This document shows, one piece after another, positions 1 through 6,479 of a stretch of 8,634 nt of DNA. Where the stretch lies: assembly GCA_003229345.1 (NCBI GenBank), contig QIDN01000204.1, positions 1 to 8,634 on the forward strand, given 5' to 3'. The position numbers and the translations under genes were made by a program. The notes below the pieces were generated by a model that saw only the letters and a program-made list of their open reading frames with translations, had not been told where the DNA came from and did no database searches. Every line of letters begins with the position of its first letter. Within the stretch, counting starts at the first letter, position 1. The DNA comes from Nitrospirota bacterium. GTDB taxonomy: Bacteria; Nitrospinota; Nitrospinia; Nitrospinales; Nitrospinaceae.

Positions 1-54
1 CCGGCCTTTGTTGAGAAATAATTTTGAATCGAACCCAACTTTGATTAATTAACA

Positions 55-753
55 ATGTCAGAAACGCCTTCCAATAAAGAGACAGTCCCCTCTACCGACG
101 GCACACCGCCGGCAGCAGACGCCAAACCTGTAGAAAATGCGAAACCGGTTGCTGAGGCCAAGCCTGCTGGCGACGCAAAACCCGCCGCCGATGCGACGGC
201 GGCTCCGAAAGCCGCTCCCAAGCCCGCAGCCAAACCCAAGGTTGAAAAAAAGCCGCTGATCGATAATCAGGACGGTACCATTACCGATCCCAATTCCGGA
301 TTGATGTGGAAACAAACCGATGCCTGGCTGGATATGCACAAGTTTTATACCTGGCAGGAACAACCTGAGTATGGCGAAAAGGTCAACAAGGAAAAATTTG
401 CAGGTTATTCCGACTGGCGTATCCCCAACAAAGCAGATTGCATGACATTGGTGGAAAAGGGCAGGAAGGAAACGGTGATGGATAAAAACGGGACGCCGTT
501 TCCGTTCGATCCTATTTTTACCGAAGGATGCGTCAGCAATACCTGGATCAGCGAGTGTACGGAAGAAGAAGTGATCCGGTTCGATTTCAAAATCGGCAGT
601 GATTTCAAGTATCCCCCGTCGGAGCTTTGGGCCTCGATCCGGCTGGTGCGGGACGTGGCACCCAAAAAAGAAGAAGTTCCGGCAGAAGAATCCAAGAAAG
701 AACAGCCTCAGCCGGAAGAATCCAAACCCGAAGAACCGGCCCCTGCCGCATAG
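55..753 (+). CDS. DUF1566 (Lcl C-terminal-like) domain protein with Ala/Pro/Lys-rich tails
   Basis: This 232-residue protein has three parts. Residues 1-65 are low-complexity Ala/Pro/Lys-rich sequence with a six-residue period (variants of xxAKPV/A at about 21-50). Residues 66-200 form a DUF1566 domain. Residues 201-232 are a Pro/Glu/Lys-rich tail. The domain call rests on the order of family signatures: DGTITDPNSGLMWK (73-86), GYSDWRIPN (117-125) and the closing IRLVRD (195-200). The family is found in many surface or secreted bacterial proteins and its biochemical role is not settled. I see no signal peptide or membrane segment, so location is uncertain. Cys129, Cys159 and Cys168 lie in the domain. 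The ATG at 55 is the first possible start after in-frame stops at 19, 25 and 46, but there is no clear Shine-Dalgarno sequence. It converges on the J-protein gene. The domain call is firm and the function unknown. Confidence 0.85.
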   Translation: MSETPSNKETVPSTDGTPPAADAKPVENAKPVAEAKPAGDAKPAADATAAPKAAPKPAAKPKVEKKPLIDNQDGTITDPNSGLMWKQTDAWLDMHKFYTWQEQPEYGEKVNKEKFAGYSDWRIPNKADCMTLVEKGRKETVMDKNGTPFPFDPIFTEGCVSNTWISECTEEEVIRFDFKIGSDFKYPPSELWASIRLVRDVAPKKEEVPAEESKKEQPQPEESKPEEPAPAA

Positions 754-782
754 CTCCCCTCCAACCGATCCCACCTTGCAAT

Positions 783-818
783 AGGGTTGTTTTCCGGTCG
801 CTACTAACCTGTTTTTTT
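783..818 (+). terminator. Weak candidate terminator after the DUF1566 gene
   Basis: A short imperfect stem, AGGGTT (783-788) against AACCT (806-810) with one bulged G, precedes a run of seven T (812-818). The T-run overlaps the stop codon of the convergent J-protein gene. The stem is short and the loop long (about 17 nt), so this is only a plausible weak terminator for the plus-strand gene. Confidence 0.3.
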
Positions 819-1767
819 ATTTTCCTGCGTTTTCATCAATTTGGAATTTGACCACAAAGTCGCCACGTTTTTTGCCCCAGGGTTGCGTGGACCCTGCGCC
901 GGGGATGCGGAATTCTTCGCCGGTCAGGGTACCTTCCTCCACATGAATGGTCGTGGTGGAATCCAGCATTTGAATTTTCAATGGGCCTCCCTCTTCGGCC
1001 AGTTCGGGTGAAATGGTGACGACCGAGTGGACATCCGTCTTGATTTTTTTGAAATGCGGGTGTTTTTCGATACAGACTTTGGCCATCAAGTCGCCCAGTG
1101 GGCCTCCGTTGCGTCCGGCACCTCCCTGTCTCGGGAACTTCAGGGTATATTGATCAGCCACGCCGGAGGGGATGTCTATGTCCAGGGTCACGGTCTCGAC
1201 GACGCGTTGTTTGCCCTGGCACTCTGTGCACGGATCCTCGTAATCATTTGATCCTGAGCCCCTACATTCCGGACAGGTCACGTGTTTGTCGTAGGTATAG
1301 GGGATTTGCCCCCCAAGAGCGGCTACGACAAAGGGAACGTTGACTATGAACTGAAGATCAAACCCGCGGGAGGGCATGTTCGGGTCCAAGACCGTTTCTT
1401 CGGCAAAGGGAGGTTGGCTGAACGGCTCTTGCTGGCTTTCCCTGGGACCCTGCCGGGTGTATTGTCGTCCGAAATCAAAGGGATCAGTATAACCCTCGTT
1501 TCGGCGGCCTCCGGGGGAACGGCCCGACGGGTGCCTGCGTCCATTGGCCCTTAACTTGTCGTATTCTTTCCGCTTTTTGGCGTTACCCAAAACCTCGTAG
1601 GCCTCGGAGATTCGCTTGAATGTTTCTTCGGCTTTTTTGCTGCCCTCGTTGGTATCGGGATGGTGTTTACGGGCCAGTTCGCGATACCGTTTTTTGATAT
1701 CCTTGGTCTTGTCGCTTTTTTTGACCCCGAGGATTTTATAATAATCTTTTTCTATGGAAACCTTCAT
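817..1767 (-). CDS. DnaJ-type Hsp40 co-chaperone with a reduced, single zinc module
   Basis: This 316-residue J-domain protein should stimulate the ATPase of a DnaK-type Hsp70 and deliver substrates to it in the cytoplasm. Residues 8-71 are a J domain (DYYKILGV start, HPD at 36-38, SEAYEVL, YD end). Residues 72-130 are a polar, Arg/Gly/Pro/Gln-rich linker rather than a true G/F region. Residues 135-312 are the two C-terminal beta domains (substrate binding), with IPSGV at 199-203 and GDLMAKV at 225-231. Inserted in the first is a short cysteine module, CPECRGSG (165-172) and CTECQGKQ (180-187). Canonical DnaJ has four CxxCxGxG motifs forming two zinc sites; this has two motifs, the second degenerate, enough for one. 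It is shorter than DnaJ (about 375) and near CbpA length, so it sits between the two types. AGGA lies a few bases before the ATG. No dnaK or grpE is nearby, which fits an accessory J-protein. Confidence 0.9.
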   Translation of the reverse strand: MKVSIEKDYYKILGVKKSDKTKDIKKRYRELARKHHPDTNEGSKKAEETFKRISEAYEVLGNAKKRKEYDKLRANGRRHPSGRSPGGRRNEGYTDPFDFGRQYTRQGPRESQQEPFSQPPFAEETVLDPNMPSRGFDLQFIVNVPFVVAALGGQIPYTYDKHVTCPECRGSGSNDYEDPCTECQGKQRVVETVTLDIDIPSGVADQYTLKFPRQGGAGRNGGPLGDLMAKVCIEKHPHFKKIKTDVHSVVTISPELAEEGGPLKIQMLDSTTTIHVEEGTLTGEEFRIPGAGSTQPWGKKRGDFVVKFQIDENAGK

Positions 1768-1809
1768 GATTTTCCTATGGAGGTTGGACCTGAATTCATT
1801 AAGGCCTTT

Positions 1810-1838
1810 ATTCTATAACCTGGCGGGCGGGTATTCAA
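1810..1838 (-). promoter_or_regulatory. Candidate sigma70 promoter for the J-protein gene
   Basis: Reading leftwards, TTGAAT (1838-1833) is followed after 17 bases by TAGAAT (1815-1810). The -35 box overlaps the stop codon of the upstream membrane-protein gene. Transcription would begin near 1803, giving a leader of about 35 nt. The 8-bp palindrome AAGGCCTT (1801-1808) lies at the predicted start. This would let the J-protein be expressed apart from the genes upstream. No CIRCE or sigma32-type heat-shock box was seen. Confidence 0.4.
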
Positions 1839-2599
1839 GCGAAGGGAATCCGGGCGGATTCCAGATCGTCATCCACCTCAAATCCTCGGGTATCGGAATC
1901 CTGAAGGCCTGACAGTTGCTGGAACCATTGGTCACGCAATTCCCGGGTTCTAAAAGGATAGAATTGTTGCCGGATAATGATAATCCATGCTTCCGCCTTT
2001 TCGTTCAATTTTTTCCGGGCCGGGACGATTTTGATTTTTTCGGAACTGATTTTTTCAGCGGTTAAAATGGAATTTCGGGAAAATATTTTGCGGGCCATGA
2101 TCCCGTCGAATATCAGTTGATGCCCGTTCCAATAAGCATAGCCTGAGTCGAGCGAAACGGATTTCATGCCGATTCCGATGCCGGTACCGGACTGCTGTCC
2201 AATCAACATGCAAAAGACGGAGTCCTTTGGGGCGGGTAAGGAGAGCGGCTGTAATTTTGATACCAGATGGCGGTAAATGACGTGGGTGAAATCAAACCAT
2301 CGAATAGAAATCAGAAAGCAAAAAATGAGATTGAATATAAAAAGGCGCGTACTGTCGAAAATTAAAAAATAAACGAGGAGAGCCATCATAAACGCTATCG
2401 CTAAACTTAAGATCATATTGGCGGCCCCGTTCAAAAAATGTATCCAGACGATTTTTTTCCAGCGATAGGGCTGGCGGTTTAGTAAAAGAAGTTTGCCGTA
2501 GATGAGGTAACATGTCCAAGTTCCCAGGCATACCGCCACGCCGGGAATTGGAAAGATGAAAAATAAAAGAATAAGTAGAGTGATGCCGATTTCGAGCAT
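1835..2599 (-). CDS. Integral membrane protein with a PH-like C-terminal domain, function unknown
   Basis: I do not recognise this 254-residue protein as a named family. The N-terminal half is strongly hydrophobic, with likely membrane helices at about 4-34, 55-81 and 84-100, separated by a short basic loop (RQPYRWKK, 42-49). The C-terminal half is soluble. Residues about 148-229 look like a PH-like beta-barrel: strands around YWNGHQLIF (156-164) and AWIIIIRQQFYPF (204-216), then the amphipathic closing helix TRELRDQWFQQLSG (218-231), which resembles the last helix of bacterial PH-like domains. The tail after 232 is acidic. The start is supported by GGAAGG six bases before the ATG. It lies 207 bp downstream of birA and 67 bp upstream of the J-protein gene on the same strand. 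The membrane call is firm; the PH-like call is inference from pattern and the function unknown. Confidence 0.75.
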   Translation of the reverse strand: MLEIGITLLILLFFIFPIPGVAVCLGTWTCYLIYGKLLLLNRQPYRWKKIVWIHFLNGAANMILSLAIAFMMALLVYFLIFDSTRLFIFNLIFCFLISIRWFDFTHVIYRHLVSKLQPLSLPAPKDSVFCMLIGQQSGTGIGIGMKSVSLDSGYAYWNGHQLIFDGIMARKIFSRNSILTAEKISSEKIKIVPARKKLNEKAEAWIIIIRQQFYPFRTRELRDQWFQQLSGLQDSDTRGFEVDDDLESARIPFA

Positions 2600-2806
2600 G
2601 TCTGGCCTTCCACAAAAACTCGTTTATACAAGTGGCCTATTTCTTTTTCAGGGGAAACTGATTTTAACAGACTGTTCCAGGGGCGTCTCCCTGAAGTGGT
2701 GAAGGATCACTTAAAGGCCCAATTTTCAGGGTGTTTGGCAGGGTCGCTGGAGTGCTAAGGGGGTGGAAAATGGGCGTAGAGACGGCCCAGACTCAAAGGC
2801 GAGCAT
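2600..2806. other. 207-bp spacer between birA and the membrane-protein gene, rich in CAGGG and inverted repeats
   Basis: No credible gene is visible here. The plus strand carries four CAGGG motifs (2649, 2678, 2727, 2739) and one inverted copy (CCCTG, 2689-2693). CCCTGAA (2689-2695) pairs perfectly with TTCAGGG (2725-2731). Nested inside is AAGTG (2694-2698) against CACTT (2708-2712). CAGGG at 2678-2682 can instead pair with CCCTG at 2689-2693, so alternative folds compete. There is no T-run after these stems on the minus strand, so they are not a standard terminator for birA. Confidence 0.45.
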
Positions 2807-3598
2807 TCACTCCATCAAGGTGACTTCTCCAGAGTCAAACGCGATTTCTTCGCCGTTGTCAGTCAATATCACCAAGTGTCCCCTTTTCTCATCCAACTTC
2901 ATTGCGGTTCCGAAAAATGTCTGGGTTCCCTTGGTCAGGGTAACGTGCTTTCCAAACATATCACTGTTTAGATTCCATCGAGTGACCGTGGGTGAGAGGC
3001 CTTTATTTAGAAAGGACCGGTATTCCTGGTCCAGGTGATTGAGAAGAAAAGTGATCAGAGGCAGCCTCTCAAAAATTTCACCGTTCTCCATGGCCATTGA
3101 AGTGGCAATGTGCTGGAGAGGAACTGGGAAGCGGGCATGATTAACGTTGATCCCGATGCCGAGAATGACTTCTGAATGTACTTTTTTTTGGCAATATTCG
3201 GTAAGGATGCCTGCGACTTTTTTCCCATTGAGAAGAATATCATTCGGCCATTTTAAATAAGCCCGGACCCGGCTGAATTCGTTGATGGCCTGAACCAGAG
3301 CCACGCCCGCGACCAGGGTGATTTGGGAAATCTGTTCCGGAGGCAGGGAGGTTTTCAGAAGGGTGGAAAGATAAACACCGACATTTTCCTCTGAATGCCA
3401 GGTTCTGCCCCGGCGCCCTTTACCCTGGGTCTGGCTATTAGCCAAAATAACGGTACCCTCCTTATCCGACTTGCCAACCAGACGTTTCGCGATATCGTTG
3501 GTGGAGTCGACGGAATCATAGGTTATAATTTCCTGCCCGATATTCTCAGCCTGCAGTTGGCTCTGGATCCATTGCTGATCTTCTTGAGAATAAGACAT
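2807..3598 (-). CDS. birA: Biotin--[acetyl-CoA-carboxylase] ligase, monofunctional (no DNA-binding domain)
   Basis: This 263-residue enzyme activates biotin with ATP to biotinyl-5'-AMP and transfers it to a lysine of biotin carrier proteins such as AccB, in the cytoplasm. Class signatures are in order: DSTN (31-34), the biotinyl-AMP loop GKGRRGRTWHS (59-69), KWPNDI (116-121), K127 then GILTE (130-134), and GIGINVN (147-153). A small C-terminal SH3-like domain follows from about 212 (HVTLTKGTQTFFGTAMKLDE). Only about 25 residues precede the catalytic core, so the winged-helix repressor domain of E. coli BirA is absent. It should be a group I ligase that does not itself bind DNA. The ATG at 3598 has no strong Shine-Dalgarno sequence; the next Met is far inside the core, so this start is kept. 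It diverges from the DUF2062 gene across 74 bp. No coaX or carboxylase genes are adjacent. Confidence 0.95.
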   Translation of the reverse strand: MSYSQEDQQWIQSQLQAENIGQEIITYDSVDSTNDIAKRLVGKSDKEGTVILANSQTQGKGRRGRTWHSEENVGVYLSTLLKTSLPPEQISQITLVAGVALVQAINEFSRVRAYLKWPNDILLNGKKVAGILTEYCQKKVHSEVILGIGINVNHARFPVPLQHIATSMAMENGEIFERLPLITFLLNHLDQEYRSFLNKGLSPTVTRWNLNSDMFGKHVTLTKGTQTFFGTAMKLDEKRGHLVILTDNGEEIAFDSGEVTLME

Positions 3599-3620
3599 AA
3601 GCTTATGAGAAGGTTTGGGT

Positions 3621-3630
3621 TATAATTATA
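3621..3630. promoter_or_regulatory. Palindromic TATAATTATA, possible shared -10 region of divergent genes
   Basis: The 10-bp perfect palindrome TATAATTATA lies in the 74-bp gap between birA (-) and the DUF2062 gene (+). It presents TATAAT at 3621-3626 on the plus strand and at 3630-3625 on the minus strand. Leaders would be about 40 nt to the plus gene and about 20 nt to birA. I find no good -35 box at standard spacing on either side, so this is inferred mainly from position and the -10 match. Confidence 0.4.
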
Positions 3631-3672
3631 TAAACGGTCACTGTTCCATCAGTAATACTATAAAGCAAATTT

Positions 3673-4236
3673 ATGGAATCTATCAAGCGCGCCTGCAGAT
3701 ATTTTTATTATCGGTTTATCCGATTGCAAGCTACTCCCGAGAGCTTGGCCCGGGGTGTGGCCCTTGGATTGTTTATCAGCACCACTCCCACCTTTGGGGT
3801 TCAAACCCTCATCGCTCTGTTTTTAGCCGCAGTTTTAAGATGCAGTAAGATTTGTGCCGTGGTAGCCGCCCAGTTATCCAATGCCCTGACGGCTCCCTTC
3901 ATTTTTATGGGGACCTATTATCTTGGGGCTGTCATTATGGGTACTCCCTTTGACCGGACCAAGTTGGACGGACTTCTGGATGGTTTTGAATGGGGAAATG
4001 TGTGGACGTCAGGGTTTTCGGCGTTTGTCCCCCTGTGGGAAGGATTTCAGGACGTTTTTATTTCCCTGTGGGTGGGAGGGCTGATTGTGGGGGTGGTTTT
4101 GGCCGCCATCGGTTACTTTATGGTCTTGGGGATCGATACCAAGGCGCACATGCAAATCATACGGGCCAGGAAGCAGGTCGAGCGGCTGAAGCGGCTCAAA
4201 CAGAAAAATGCACCGGTATATGAAAAAATTGATTGA
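3673..4236 (+). CDS. DUF2062 domain membrane protein
   Basis: This 187-residue inner-membrane protein matches the DUF2062 pattern: a short basic N-terminal helix (KRACRYFYYRFIRLQ, 5-19), then TPESLARGVALGLFISTTPTFGVQ (21-44), where the family has an A.G.A.G.F....P..G.Q-type segment. LRCSKICAVVAAQLSN (55-70) and TAPFIFMGTYYLG (73-85) follow. The family's usual Asn-Pro motif appears here as SNALTAP (69-75). Likely membrane helices are about 27-53, 60-86 and 130-154, with a loop of about 43 residues containing WEGFQDVF between the last two. The C-terminus (157-178) is a basic, coiled-coil-like tail. The family's function is not established. No Shine-Dalgarno sequence precedes the ATG, but an in-frame stop at 3661 leaves little alternative. 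The lipoprotein gene follows 81 bp later and may be co-transcribed. Confidence 0.85.
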   Translation: MESIKRACRYFYYRFIRLQATPESLARGVALGLFISTTPTFGVQTLIALFLAAVLRCSKICAVVAAQLSNALTAPFIFMGTYYLGAVIMGTPFDRTKLDGLLDGFEWGNVWTSGFSAFVPLWEGFQDVFISLWVGGLIVGVVLAAIGYFMVLGIDTKAHMQIIRARKQVERLKRLKQKNAPVYEKID

Positions 4237-4317
4237 AATGTTTGAGGAATATTGATAAAAACCATAACACTATTAGGGATTGAGGCCTAAGTCAGTCAAA
4301 TAATGAGGAGCTTTTTA

Positions 4318-4497
4318 ATGAAAAAATTGGTGATCATTCTTATGTTGTTGACTTTTTCGGTTGCAGGCGTCGGTTGTTACGGGACCGGAGAATGTCCTGG
4401 GGGTGTGTGTACTGAGGAGCATTCCAAATCCACGGGTCCCCCGGCTGAAGGTGCCTCAGAAGAGGCTGCCCCTGCAGAAGAGAAATCTGGGGAATAA
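4318..4497 (+). CDS. Small (59-residue) secreted lipoprotein, function unknown
   Basis: The ATG at 4318 is chosen over one at 4303 because AGGAG (4306-4310) sits seven bases before it and itself overlaps the region just after the upstream ATG. The product starts MKK, then a hydrophobic segment (residues 4-18), then GVGC with Cys20 as the likely lipidated residue. Glycine at -3 is unusual but allowed in broad lipobox patterns. The mature part would be only 40 residues: a Gly/Cys patch (YGTGECPGGVC, Cys26 and Cys31) followed by an Ala/Glu/Ser/Pro-rich disordered acidic tail. By size it resembles other very small lipoproteins, but I recognise no family. It lies 81 bp after the DUF2062 gene and 21 bp before a strong terminator, so it closes that transcription unit. 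If the lipobox is not used, it would be a small exported or membrane peptide. Confidence 0.75.
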   Translation: MKKLVIILMLLTFSVAGVGCYGTGECPGGVCTEEHSKSTGPPAEGASEEAAPAEEKSGE

Positions 4498-4518
4498 TTT
4501 TACCCCCTTGATTTTCAG

Positions 4519-4562
4519 AAAATACCCCCCTCTGTATTTAAGAGGGGGGTATTTTGTTTTTT
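4519..4562 (+). terminator. Strong intrinsic terminator after the lipoprotein gene
   Basis: A perfect 15-bp inverted repeat, AAAATACCCCCCTCT (4519-4533) and AGAGGGGGGTATTTT (4541-4555), encloses a 7-nt loop (GTATTTA). It is followed by G and six T (4557-4562). It lies 21 bp after the lipoprotein stop. The A-run at the base of the left arm gives some T-tract for minus-strand reading too, but the plus orientation is clearly favoured. Confidence 0.92.
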
Positions 4563-4843
4563 AGCGGGATTCGGGGACTTTTCCCCGCCGCCTTTCCCCC
4601 ACGCATACCCCATAGTTTGAAAAATTCCGTTTCGATCTAAAGTTGCCTCAAGAGGCCTATCCGAAATCAGTCACCCGAACTTCTCCAATTTTATGGTCTT
4701 TTTTCAGTTAATTTTTGACAATGGGGCCGGGGGCGGTGATAGAATGTGGGTAAATTTCATTAATTTTGGGTAATTCCGGACCCTCGGCAAGGAAGGTACG
4801 CTCGGGAGTCGGGAAACTTGTGTTTGAAGGAGAAAAGGAAGTT
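4563..4843. other. Intergenic region between terminator and TPR/radical SAM operon
   Basis: No gene is credible here. It holds a small hairpin, CGGGGA/TCCCCG (4572-4577 and 4582-4587, 4-nt loop), a mini-palindrome GCCTCAAGAGGC (4645-4656), and the promoter listed separately. The leader just before the operon has two similar A/T-rich words, GGGTAAATT at 4748-4756 and GGGTAATT at 4768-4775. An open frame running upstream from 4844 to a TTG at 4766 has no ribosome binding site and is better read as leader. Confidence 0.5.
4715..4745 (+). promoter_or_regulatory. Candidate sigma70 promoter of the TPR/radical SAM operon
   Basis: A perfect -35 box TTGACA (4715-4720) is followed after 19 bases by TAGAAT (4740-4745). 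The 19-base spacer is long and GC-rich; GATAGA (4738-4743) would give 17 bases with a poorer -10. Transcription would start near 4752, leaving a leader of roughly 90 nt before the ATG at 4844. Confidence 0.5.
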
Positions 4844-5173
4844 ATGTCCAGGCAACGGGCGACAGTGGAACAAGTGGGACAGGTTCAGGATTATTTTAAA
4901 TCCGGAGTGGATTTCCATGGTGAGAAGAAATTCAAGGAAGCGATAGAATCCTTTAAAAATGCGGCAAAGATCACTCCCTTTCAAGAAAATCATTTGGATG
5001 AATTGAGTAAAAAACTGAAAGTTATGTCGGTCAAGCTCGTTCAAGAAAGCATTGCTTACATGGGATGCGCCGCGGTCCATTTGAAAGGTGTCATCGATGA
5101 ACTCAGTGACAGTGAAAGGGAATTGGTTCCGGTGGATGACTCACTGCTCGATGCTTTCAAGGACTGGGATTGA
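4844..5173 (+). CDS. Small single-TPR protein upstream of a radical SAM gene
   Basis: This 109-residue soluble protein contains one convincing tetratricopeptide-like repeat at about residues 14-47. It shows the expected small and aromatic positions in FKSGVDFHGEKKFKEAIESF (18-37), then KNAAKITP (38-45). A second amphipathic helical stretch (51-87) may complete a helical hairpin array. The C-terminus is acidic (DDSLLDAFKDWD). TPRs are protein-binding scaffolds, so a partner-binding role is likely. The ATG at 4844 is preferred over an upstream in-frame TTG at 4766 because AAGGAG (4827-4832) and AAGGAA (4835-4840) precede it and homology-like sequence starts there. The radical SAM gene begins 8 bp after its stop, so the two are almost surely co-transcribed. 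I infer, but cannot show, that it assists or recruits for the radical SAM enzyme. Confidence 0.8.
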   Translation: MSRQRATVEQVGQVQDYFKSGVDFHGEKKFKEAIESFKNAAKITPFQENHLDELSKKLKVMSVKLVQESIAYMGCAAVHLKGVIDELSDSERELVPVDDSLLDAFKDWD

Positions 5174-5181
5174 GGGATCTT

Positions 5182-6384
5182 ATGGACGAGCAGACTCTAT
5201 ACGACGTATTCAGGCAGGAGATCCGGGAGCGAAAAATTCCGATCAGTTTGGGTAAAACCTGTCCGGTCAAATGCACCTTTTGTTATGAGAAAGATCATAG
5301 CTACCGTCCCACTATCGAGCCTCCCCTGACCACCCAGGAGCAATGGAAATTCATCCTTGGGGAAGTCCAAAAATATCCGACCCAACCGGGAGAGGCCTGG
5401 CTTCTGGGCGGAAACGAATACATGGAATGGACGGATATCTTCCTGCACCCCAAGGCCATGGACTGGTTGGAAGAGTTTCTGGATACCACGGACAAGCAAG
5501 TCATATTTTTTACTGTCGGGTATGCCAAGCCGGACCTCATTCAAAAGCTGGTTGAAAAATATCCTGGCCGCATCAATTTTGAGCTTTCTGTAATCACCCT
5601 CGGCGAACACCGGAAGAAACTCATGCCGCACGCTCCCACGGTCAAGCAGGTGCTGGAATTGATCGGAGGTTCGACCGTGACCTCCTCTAATTTTTATTCC
5701 TTTGGGCCGGATACCATGTCCAAAGATGCCTTGACGATTTCGAAGATTAATCCCGATTGTGTTTTATGGATGGGGTGCTTGACCCCTTTGAAATATATCG
5801 ATGAGGAAACGAGCGCACTGATGCGTTACGGGAGACGTTACCTGCCCGATGAAATTCGCAAGATCTATAACGCGGGTCTGCCCAATTCGCAAATGATTCA
5901 TACGGAATCGTATATTTCAACATTTCTGGCACGTCAGAAAATACTCAAAACCTTTGATGCTTGTGAGTTGGAAAAGAAAGATGCCGTTGTGGTATCCGCC
6001 AGTGTTTACCGCCTGCTTTCGACCTTGCGGAAAAACCGGGCTCGATATCTTTACGTTCCCAATCAAATGCTGGGCGGGGATTCGGATTGCTCCACTTTGT
6101 TGACGTTCAATGATGTGGCCCAACGGTTGAATGGGGAGACTCAGGTGTATCTGCCCAAGGTCATCATGGAGCACCCCTCTAAAGGGGAGAGGGATATTAC
6201 TGGAGTCACCTTTGATGAGTTTAAGGAACGGTTTCCGCGGATTCGGTTCAAGGTTCTCCATAAGGTCAATTCCAAAATGTCCAACAGCAAGCTTTATGAA
6301 AAAGGCTATTTGAAAAATGTGGTTGAGGATTATTTGGATAATCCGCTTGCAAAAAAAATTGCGGAGGCGCCGCTTCCCAATTAA
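5182..6384 (+). CDS. Radical SAM enzyme with DUF512-like C-terminal region
   Basis: This 400-residue protein has the canonical radical SAM cluster motif CPVKCTFC (Cys27, Cys31, Cys34, followed by Tyr). It should bind a [4Fe-4S] cluster and cleave S-adenosylmethionine to a 5'-deoxyadenosyl radical. LLGGNEYMEW (74-83) is the likely GGE-like SAM-binding segment. The radical SAM core spans roughly 20-205. The C-terminal part (about 265-350) resembles DUF512: DAVVVSASVYRLL, then YVPNQMLGGDSDCSTLLTFNDV (a VPN..GG...LLT..D pattern, 291-312), then VYLPKVIMEH (322-331). DUF512 proteins usually carry an N-terminal PDZ-like domain, absent here. Substrate is unknown. Additional cysteines (193, 199, 261, 303) could bind a second cluster. 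ATG 5182 is preferred over a TTG at 5170 because GAGG (5172-5175) lies six bases before it. It follows the TPR gene by 8 bp. Confidence 0.85.
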   Translation: MDEQTLYDVFRQEIRERKIPISLGKTCPVKCTFCYEKDHSYRPTIEPPLTTQEQWKFILGEVQKYPTQPGEAWLLGGNEYMEWTDIFLHPKAMDWLEEFLDTTDKQVIFFTVGYAKPDLIQKLVEKYPGRINFELSVITLGEHRKKLMPHAPTVKQVLELIGGSTVTSSNFYSFGPDTMSKDALTISKINPDCVLWMGCLTPLKYIDEETSALMRYGRRYLPDEIRKIYNAGLPNSQMIHTESYISTFLARQKILKTFDACELEKKDAVVVSASVYRLLSTLRKNRARYLYVPNQMLGGDSDCSTLLTFNDVAQRLNGETQVYLPKVIMEHPSKGERDITGVTFDEFKERFPRIRFKVLHKVNSKMSNSKLYEKGYLKNVVEDYLDNPLAKKIAEAPLPN

Positions 6385-6479
6385 AATGCCCCAAACTCTC
6401 CTCCGGACAGTCAGAGGCAAAACTCCAGACAAGGTTTGAAACGGTCAGGAATCGATCAATTCTCTCATAGGGCAGGGAC

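Noticed and set aside
1..21. Possible last codons of an upstream plus-strand gene (ending TAA at 19-21)
   Set aside because: Only six codons are visible, and another frame is also open through base 49, so the frame cannot be chosen.
58..774. Long minus-strand open frame (238 codons) opposite the DUF1566 gene
   Set aside because: Its product is Phe/Arg/Gly-rich low-complexity sequence created by the repetitive coding strand; the plus frame carries clear domain motifs.
1799..1820. Heat-shock control (CIRCE or sigma32 promoter) for the J-protein gene
   Set aside because: Only a short AAGGCCTT palindrome was found; neither element's consensus is present.
4766..4843. Upstream extension of the TPR protein to a TTG start
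   Set aside because: The added residues look non-coding, there is no ribosome binding site, and two good sites precede the ATG at 4844.
5917..6432. Minus-strand open frame of 171 codons opposite the radical SAM gene
   Set aside because: Entirely antisense to a gene with clear motifs, with no ribosome binding site or family features.
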